Of a stretch of 11,979 bases of DNA, positions 7,402 to 11,979 are shown one piece after another. The DNA is from Actinomycetales bacterium (GTDB taxonomy: Bacteria > Actinomycetota > Actinomycetes > Actinomycetales > Cellulomonadaceae). Where the stretch lies: the NCBI GenBank assembly GCA_015655615.1, contig JAATES010000318.1, positions 1 to 11,979 of the forward strand, given 5' to 3'. Under the pieces are notes generated by a model. The model was given only the letters and a program-made list of their open reading frames with translations, did no database searches and had not been told where the DNA came from. The position numbers and the translations under genes were made by a program. Position 1 is the first letter of the stretch, and each line of letters opens with the position of its first letter.

Positions 7402-8343
7402 TCAGTACAGCGCGTTGGTGAGCCTGCGCCTGGCGGGGCTCACGCGCGGGTCCTCGGATCCCAGAATGGCGAAGTAGTCGACCAGCCGCAGGCGCAGACG
7501 CTCGCGCTCAGTCCCGGACACCGCTGGAACCAGGTCGATCAATCGGTCGAGCGCATCCTGGACCTTGCCTCCTGCAAGGTCCAGGTCCGCCACCGCGAGC
7601 TGTGCGTCGAGGTCGCCGGGATTCGCAGCGGCCGCACTCCGGACGGCGGAAGCGTCAGAGCCGTCCAGCCTGCCCAGCAGCTCCACCTGGGCCAGGCCCG
7701 CCGCCGCGTCGTGATCACGAGGGTCCTCGCGCAGTGCGGCGCGATAGGCCTCCTGCGCCCCTGCGAAATCCCCGGACTCGATCGCGTCGAAAGCCTTCTG
7801 ATGCAGTGGCGGCAAGGGGGCGGGCTCCGGTTCAGCCGTGGCCTCGGAACCCGGCTCGGCGGGGACGGTCTGCGGGGCGACCCCGGTCACCCCGTTCGCC
7901 TGGGCCGCTGCGATCACCTGGTCGATGACCTGGGAGATCTGATCGGCCTCGGCCAGTCCCTGGAACAGGGGCACCGGTTGTCCCCCGACGACCGCCACCA
8001 CGTAAGGGACGCCTTGGGCCTGGAAGGCCCCTGCGATCGCCGGGTAGGCCTCGGCATCGACCCGCGCCAGCTGGAATGCGCCCGCCCGCTGGTCGGCGAT
8101 CGCACTGAGGTCGTTCGCGAGCTGCACACACGAGGGGTCGGACGGCAACCACAGCAGGATCACGACGAGGTGCTGCGTCGACGCCTCGATGACGGCCTGG
8201 AAATTGGCGTCGGTGACATCCACGACGAAGGCGCCCGCCGGAGCCGGAGGACCGCTCGTGGCCGTGGACGCAGGAGGCCGTCCCAGCCCGGACAGGTCGA
8301 CGGCACCGCGCAGGGAGAACTGAGGTTGTGATGCTTGCGTCAT
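7402..8343 (-). CDS. Thioredoxin-fold/TPR protein, YbbN (CnoX)-like
   Basis: This 313-residue cytoplasmic protein has a thioredoxin-like domain at about residues 38-148, an acidic Pro/Glu linker (about 155-178) and a C-terminal TPR-like helical part (HQKAFDAIESGDFAGAQEAYRAALREDP from 181). That layout matches YbbN/CnoX proteins, which act as holdase co-chaperones. The usual CXXC is replaced by Asp69-Pro-Ser-Cys72, so only one cysteine remains and disulfide reductase activity is unlikely. Pro113 (GVPYVV) is the expected cis-proline. The start is the ATG at 8343, with only a weak TGGA upstream. The gene is convergent with glgB. As I recall, M. tuberculosis also has a thioredoxin-like gene (Rv1324) close to glgB, which suggests old synteny. 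The client or partner cannot be read from the sequence. Confidence 0.8.
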   Translation of the reverse strand: MTQASQPQFSLRGAVDLSGLGRPPASTATSGPPAPAGAFVVDVTDANFQAVIEASTQHLVVILLWLPSDPSCVQLANDLSAIADQRAGAFQLARVDAEAYPAIAGAFQAQGVPYVVAVVGGQPVPLFQGLAEADQISQVIDQVIAAAQANGVTGVAPQTVPAEPGSEATAEPEPAPLPPLHQKAFDAIESGDFAGAQEAYRAALREDPRDHDAAAGLAQVELLGRLDGSDASAVRSAAAANPGDLDAQLAVADLDLAGGKVQDALDRLIDLVPAVSGTERERLRLRLVDYFAILGSEDPRVSPARRRLTNALY

Positions 8344-8385
8344 GGTTCCATTCTCACAGTGTTAGGTGCCCTCAGGCCACCGCCA

Positions 8386-8404
8386 ACCGGGGCGGACTCC
8401 CGGT
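8386..8404 (-). terminator. Candidate hairpin terminator after the lipoprotein gene
   Basis: ACCGGG (8386-8391) and CCCGGT (8399-8404) form a perfect 6-bp stem with a 7-base loop. It starts 16 bases past the lipoprotein stop on the minus strand and upstream of the YbbN-like gene. No T-run follows, so it may be a weak terminator or not one at all. It leaves open whether the YbbN-like gene is transcribed separately. Confidence 0.4.
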
Positions 8405-8419
8405 CAGCTCGATCGCCTG

Positions 8420-9427
8420 CTAGCTGGTCTTCGCGGCCGTACGGACGCTCTCTGCGCCCAGCACGGTCACCGTGCTCGCGGACCCCGTGGCAGGAATGGA
8501 GAACGCGACGGTCATGGTGCGTGACACGGTCAGCACATTGGACGTCTTGTTGGTGCCCGCTAATGCACGTTCGACGTCATCCGGGAGCACCTTGGATCCC
8601 TTCGGTCCCTTGCCGACCTCCGTGGCCGTCAGCGACACGACCACTACAGCGCCTCCTTGGACGGTTCGGAGCGCCACGACATCGGTGGCGTCGTCCGCGA
8701 CCGGTGCCACCGTGTAGGAGTAGCTTCCCTTGATTGATGTCAGGGCGGTGCTGCGTTCGGCCCGGCGATCGAACACCGACGTCGCAAAATCGTCCTCGCC
8801 GAACGACGCGGAGAAGGCCGAAGACTTGCCCTTGTTCAAGTAGTCGACGTAGTGGGTGATGGTGTCGTCGATGGTCGCGACCAGTCCCACGGAATCGGTG
8901 ACGGCCGCAGTACCGGCGGTGGACTGAGGAAAGGCCGGAACCTCTGTCCCCGGGAAGAGCCTGACCCAGCCCCACAACGTGTAGTTTTGCCGGGCAGATG
9001 TCTGCTGGAAGACGGCGAGACGCTGGGCTTCGAGGTTAGCCGGCTGTTCCGTGACCGCATAGGCCACACGCGGCCAGGTCTGAGTCGTGGGAATGACCTC
9101 GGACTGCAGGCCGCTGGGAAGCGCCGTCAGAAGGCTGGTGTCCTTGGTGGACGACACCACGCGGTACTGGGCCGTGCGTATGGCTGTGGCCGGGCCCGAG
9201 GTCACTCCTGTGAGCTGAGCGGTGTCGAGCGCCGCATCGGCTTGAGCCAGCCCGTCTGAGATCCGGGACGCGACCGCCGTGAACTGCTTCTGCGTCAGCA
9301 CCGGCGGCGGAGCCGCTGGCGCAGGCTGCGGATGCGGCTGAGGCACTGCGGCGGCGCATCCGGCCAGCAACGTCATAGTGGCCAGAACGCAGGCCGCTCG
9401 CCACCGGGGAGGAGAGATTCTCGTCAT
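8420..9427 (-). CDS. Lipoprotein of unknown function
   Basis: The product has 335 residues. It begins with a basic n-region, a hydrophobic stretch (CVLATMTLLAGC) and a lipobox L21-A-G-C24, so it should be exported by Sec, cleaved before Cys24 and lipid-anchored on the outer face of the membrane. A Pro/Ala linker (about 28-43) leads to a soluble domain of about 290 residues rich in Thr, Val and Ser, with no enzymatic motif that I recognise and no cysteine besides those in the signal peptide. The ATG overlaps the stop of the upstream membrane-protein gene as ATGA, and a good AGGAAGAG site lies in that gene's end. The two are therefore probably translationally coupled and their products may work together. 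I do not recognise the family and assign no function. Confidence 0.85.
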   Translation of the reverse strand: MTRISPPRWRAACVLATMTLLAGCAAAVPQPHPQPAPAAPPPVLTQKQFTAVASRISDGLAQADAALDTAQLTGVTSGPATAIRTAQYRVVSSTKDTSLLTALPSGLQSEVIPTTQTWPRVAYAVTEQPANLEAQRLAVFQQTSARQNYTLWGWVRLFPGTEVPAFPQSTAGTAAVTDSVGLVATIDDTITHYVDYLNKGKSSAFSASFGEDDFATSVFDRRAERSTALTSIKGSYSYTVAPVADDATDVVALRTVQGGAVVVVSLTATEVGKGPKGSKVLPDDVERALAGTNKTSNVLTVSRTMTVAFSIPATGSASTVTVLGAESVRTAAKTS

Positions 9428-10878
9428 GACGGCTCTTCCTGGGACGAAGGGGTGGAGTCGGCGGAGGGCTCACCGTCAGCGGACTCCGCCCGAGCGGCCA
9501 GCTCTCGGAGCTCGCGCAGTCGTCTGCGAGTCATCGGCGCCTCCCCGTCAGCATTCACGGGAGCGGGCACCGGCGGTCGCGGAGGTGTCGCCGACTTGAC
9601 GATGGGAATCGCGGAGGTGTGCCGCCCGACGACCACGTTCTCCTCGCTCAAAGGCGACGTCGACCCGGCTGTGGCCGGGCCGGATGGCACCGATTCCTGC
9701 TCCCGTTCCGATGCCGGCTCCGTGGCGCCCCCGTTCGGAGCGAAGGGGTGCACCGCGCCTCGGTGCGTGTGCCCGGGCGCTGACTCGGCTGACGTTCCGT
9801 CGTCCGCGACGGAGGGTGGTGCCGTCGAAGGCGGCACGGACAGAGCCGGGTCCGTGCTAGCATCCGGGACCGCCGTCTTCGGAACGGCCTCCTGGCGGGC
9901 CAGCGGGATGGACGGCGCCTCCTCCAGGAGGGCCTCCTCCGGGCGGACGGCACGCCGTCGTCTCCAGACTGGGCGCCGCTCGGTGTCCCGATCATCCGAC
10001 TCAGCGGTCTTCGACCCGCCGCGGGCCTGCTCGACATCCGTATCCGGCTGCTCGTCGAGATCTGGCTCACCGGCGGTCCGGCGCCTGCCGCGCACGGTGA
10101 GGATCACGCCCGCTACGAGGAGCACGACTCCCGCGATCACGCCTGGCCACAGCCAGCTGCGTGCCTCAGGCTGGTCCCAATGCAATGAAAGAGCGGGTCC
10201 GCCCGTGGCTGACCCATCCGCTGCGACCAGTGCGGCCAGCAGGACGACCTGGTCGTCGGTGCCCGTCCACACGAGCGTCGCAGCCGTGTCTCCCGACGCC
10301 TCAGCAAGCCACATATCTGATCCTGCAGGGCTGGTCAGTGCCAGCGCTGACGACGGCACCGCCGTGGCAGCGGTGGAGGGGGACGACACAGGCGCGGAGG
10401 ACGCAGGCGAAGACGCGGTAGCGGACGACGCAGGAGCGGACGACGCAGGAGCGGACGACGCAGGCGCGGACGACACAGGCGCGGAGGAGTCACTGGGTGC
10501 GGGAGCCGATGCTGTGGCTGTCGACTCCGGACCCGATCCAGAGCTCGACACGACCCGCAAGGCCGTCCGGGACGACAGTCCTGTCACGGACGAGTACGGC
10601 GAAGCGCCCAGCCACCCTTGGACGTCCGTGGTGCGGCCCACGACGAGGACCACGGTGGATCCGGCGGGACCGGTCGCCGCGATGCTCACCGGGGTGCCAC
10701 CGGTCTGCAGCATGCCCGGAGCCGTGACCAGGACCGTGGTCGACGCACCGGCGCTGGGTGCCAGCACCGTATCCGTCCGCCACCAGGTGGACGAGCCGAT
10801 TCCGGCAAGCGCGCAGACCAGACCGGCGAGGATCAGGACCGCGCCGAGGACACGAGGGATTCTCTGGGGAGTATTCAT
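9424..10878 (-). CDS. Two-pass membrane protein with Ser/Ala/Pro-repeat ectodomain and long cytoplasmic tail
   Basis: From ATG 10878 the product has 484 residues. The first transmembrane helix is at about 10-29 and the second at about 243-263, followed by RGRRR as a cytoplasmic stop. The extracellular part has two beta-rich segments (about 45-112 and 175-235) split by a low-complexity linker of SSAPA repeats (about 118-172). The cytoplasmic tail (264-484) is charged, Pro-rich and probably disordered. It ends in a basic helix-like segment, PMTRRRLRELRELAARAES (449-467), a pattern I associate loosely with tails of other actinobacterial membrane proteins. The frame is open for another 52 codons upstream, but that part overlaps the divergent coiled-coil gene and lacks a signal-like start, so ATG 10878 is preferred. 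The Shine-Dalgarno site is weak. It is followed by the lipoprotein gene with a 4-nt overlap. Function unknown; a cell-envelope role is a guess. Confidence 0.8.
   Translation of the reverse strand: MNTPQRIPRVLGAVLILAGLVCALAGIGSSTWWRTDTVLAPSAGASTTVLVTAPGMLQTGGTPVSIAATGPAGSTVVLVVGRTTDVQGWLGASPYSSVTGLSSRTALRVVSSSGSGPESTATASAPAPSDSSAPVSSAPASSAPASSAPASSATASSPASSAPVSSPSTAATAVPSSALALTSPAGSDMWLAEASGDTAATLVWTGTDDQVVLLAALVAADGSATGGPALSLHWDQPEARSWLWPGVIAGVVLLVAGVILTVRGRRRTAGEPDLDEQPDTDVEQARGGSKTAESDDRDTERRPVWRRRRAVRPEEALLEEAPSIPLARQEAVPKTAVPDASTDPALSVPPSTAPPSVADDGTSAESAPGHTHRGAVHPFAPNGGATEPASEREQESVPSGPATAGSTSPLSEENVVVGRHTSAIPIVKSATPPRPPVPAPVNADGEAPMTRRRLRELRELAARAESADGEPSADSTPSSQEEPS
10381..10482 (-). 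repeat. 15-bp coding tandem repeat (SSAPA units)
   Basis: Six 15-bp units and one 12-bp variant lie head to tail inside the membrane-protein gene: 10381-10395, 10396-10410, 10411-10422 (short), 10423-10437, 10438-10452, 10453-10467 and 10468-10482. Units 10423-10437 and 10438-10452 are identical. Each encodes Ser-Ser-Ala-Pro-Ala or a close variant. All unit lengths are multiples of three, so changes in copy number would keep the frame and only alter the length of the extracellular linker. Confidence 0.85.
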
Positions 10879-10939
10879 GACCGTCCCAGGGTATCCGGAA
10901 CTTCTGCCAGCTCGCCCGTCGAGCCTCCCTCGCATCCCG

Positions 10940-10974
10940 GGGCTTCCCACAAGCCCAGGGCACGTCGGTAGAGT
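10940..10974 (+). promoter_or_regulatory. Candidate promoter of the coiled-coil gene, with a dyad
   Basis: TAGAGT at 10969-10974 fits a TANNNT -10 box 31 bases before the ATG at 11006. TTCCCA at 10944-10949 is a 4/6 match to a -35 box with a long 19-bp spacer. A perfect inverted repeat, GGGCTT (10940-10945) and AAGCCC (10951-10956), overlaps that -35 box and could be an operator. The rest of the 127-bp divergent gap also carries an 11-bp direct repeat at 10900 and 10985. Confidence 0.35.
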
Positions 10975-11005
10975 GGGCACAGACACTTCTGCCAGGGGAG
11001 GCACC

Positions 11006-11979
11006 ATGTCCGAAGAGGCCAACAGCATCGACATTGCATTTCGCGGCTATGACCGCGAGCAAGTGGACGCGCTCGTCGATGGCCTGCACCGCCGAGCCCT
11101 TGAGGCCGAGGCGCAGCTTCATGATGCCAGGACGCGCATCGCCCACTTAGATGAGCGGATCCTGCGTGCCGACGGGGAGGTTGTGGAGGCCAGTGAGAAG
11201 CTCGCCGAGGCCCAGAACCGCCTCAAGGAGACGGCTGAGCCCTCGTATGCCGGCCTTGGTGCCCGCGTCGAGATGCTCCTGCGGTCCGCCGAGGAGCAAT
11301 CGGATTCACTGGTCGCCTCCGCGACCAGTCGATCGGACGAGTTGGTCCAATCAGCGCAGGATGAGGTCGCGCGCCGTCTGGGCGAGGCGAACCGCGAAGC
11401 CGAGCGCCTCGTGTCGGAGGCACACCTCACGCATGACACCCTGGTCTCACAGGCAGATGCTCACGCCTCGATCACCGTGGAGACAGCGGAGCGCCGGGCC
11501 ACGGAGCTCGTGCAGTCCGCCGAACGCGAGGCCGCACGCATTCAGAACGCTGTGACGTCTCAGACTGCTCAGCAGGTCCTCACCGCAGAACGCGAAATCG
11601 AATCGGCACGTGCCACAGCTGACCGGGAACGAGTCGAACAAGCCGCGGCTGCGGAGAAGCAAGCCGCATCGGTGACTGCTGCGGCGCAGCAACAGGCCGA
11701 CGACCTGATTGGCGAGGCGAACCGGCAGCGCGACCAGGCTCTGGCCGATGCCCGCACCAGTGCCGACGCCCTGACACAGCACGCGGCGCACGAGGCCCAG
11801 CAGACCCTGGAGTCCGCCCGCACCGAAGCCCAGCAGACCCTGGAGTCCGCCCGCACCGAAGCCGCCGAAGAGCTGAGTCTCGCCAGGACGACTGCCGCCC
11901 AGGAGCTGCAGGACGCTCGTAAGCAAGCGGCCGACGACATCGAACAGGCAAGGGCACTGCGCTCCGATGCCGAGCTTGC
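11006..11979 (+). CDS. DivIVA/FilP-like coiled-coil protein with hendecad repeats (C-terminus outside window)
   Basis: The first 324 codons are present and open to the right edge. ATG 11006 follows a strong AGGGGAGG site (10994-11001) at 4-nt spacing. The N-terminus, IDIAFRGYDREQVDALVDGL, resembles the short DivIVA-type start of Streptomyces FilP/Scy and related polar cytoskeletal proteins. From residue 30 on it is almost entirely heptad/hendecad coiled coil rich in Ala, Glu, Gln and Arg, with one break near Pro92 (TAEPSYAGLG). Residues 262-316 are five consecutive 11-residue repeats, each ending in AR. No membrane segment is visible, so it is probably a cytoplasmic filament-forming or scaffold protein in polar growth or envelope organisation; that role is inferred from the family. 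Its total length is unknown. Confidence 0.85.
   Translation, partial: MSEEANSIDIAFRGYDREQVDALVDGLHRRALEAEAQLHDARTRIAHLDERILRADGEVVEASEKLAEAQNRLKETAEPSYAGLGARVEMLLRSAEEQSDSLVASATSRSDELVQSAQDEVARRLGEANREAERLVSEAHLTHDTLVSQADAHASITVETAERRATELVQSAEREAARIQNAVTSQTAQQVLTAEREIESARATADRERVEQAAAAEKQAASVTAAAQQQADDLIGEANRQRDQALADARTSADALTQHAAHEAQQTLESARTEAQQTLESARTEAAEELSLARTTAAQELQDARKQAADDIEQARALRSDAEL
11795..11860 (+). repeat. Exact 33-bp tandem duplication encoding one hendecad
   Basis: Two identical 33-bp copies (11795-11827 and 11828-11860) lie in frame in the coiled-coil gene. Each encodes AQQTLESARTE, exactly one 11-residue coiled-coil repeat. The absence of even silent differences points to a recent duplication or ongoing homogenisation. 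The flanking hendecads have the same pattern but diverged codons. Confidence 0.9.

Noticed and set aside
10381..10482. Possible CRISPR array
   Set aside because: Units are 15 bp, contiguous with no spacers, in frame, and encode a low-complexity protein linker.
10879..11034. 52-codon N-terminal extension of the membrane protein
   Set aside because: It would overlap the divergent coiled-coil gene and its strong ribosome binding site, and would put a polar stretch before the first transmembrane helix.

Overview
The window comes from a high-GC Gram-positive bacterium (Actinomycetota). The evidence is the strong G/C bias at third codon positions, the GlgE alpha-glucan genes, the actinobacterial order prfB-ftsE, and the DivIVA/FilP-like polar coiled-coil protein. 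The genus cannot be fixed from the sequence. I see no rRNA, tRNA, CRISPR array, insertion sequence or phage gene, and every gene looks chromosomal and vertically inherited.

Left end (1-1331, minus strand): prfB (release factor 2) is read leftwards into ftsE (cell-division ABC ATPase), of which only the first 13 codons are inside the window. A 172-bp spacer between them carries a perfect dyad and a possible ftsE promoter. A 120-bp divergent region (1332-1451) separates prfB from the glucan genes. It holds a perfect GCCCTC-A-GAGGGC palindrome just upstream of a -10 element placed for a leaderless glgE transcript.

Centre (1452-7302, plus strand): an alpha-glucan locus, glgE - mak - glgB. Mak phosphorylates maltose to maltose-1-phosphate, GlgE adds the maltosyl unit to an alpha-1,4-glucan, and GlgB puts in the alpha-1,6 branches. 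Trehalose synthase (treS), which usually supplies the maltose, is absent from the cluster. A 25-bp tandem duplication spans the glgB stop codon and builds a probable terminator hairpin in the gap between convergent genes.

Right of centre (7402-10878, minus strand): a thioredoxin-fold/TPR protein of the YbbN (CnoX) type with a degenerate active site, preceded by a probable two-gene operon of unknown function. That operon encodes a two-pass membrane protein with a Ser/Ala/Pro repeat linker and a basic cytoplasmic tail motif, followed with an ATGA overlap by a lipoprotein.

Right end (11006-11979, plus strand): the first 324 codons of a long coiled-coil protein with a DivIVA/FilP-like N-terminus and regular 11-residue (hendecad) repeats. 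It runs off the window and is divergent from the membrane-protein operon. No clear new defence or mobile system is visible. The most open questions are the membrane-protein/lipoprotein pair, the hendecad protein, and how the treS-less GlgE cluster gets its maltose.
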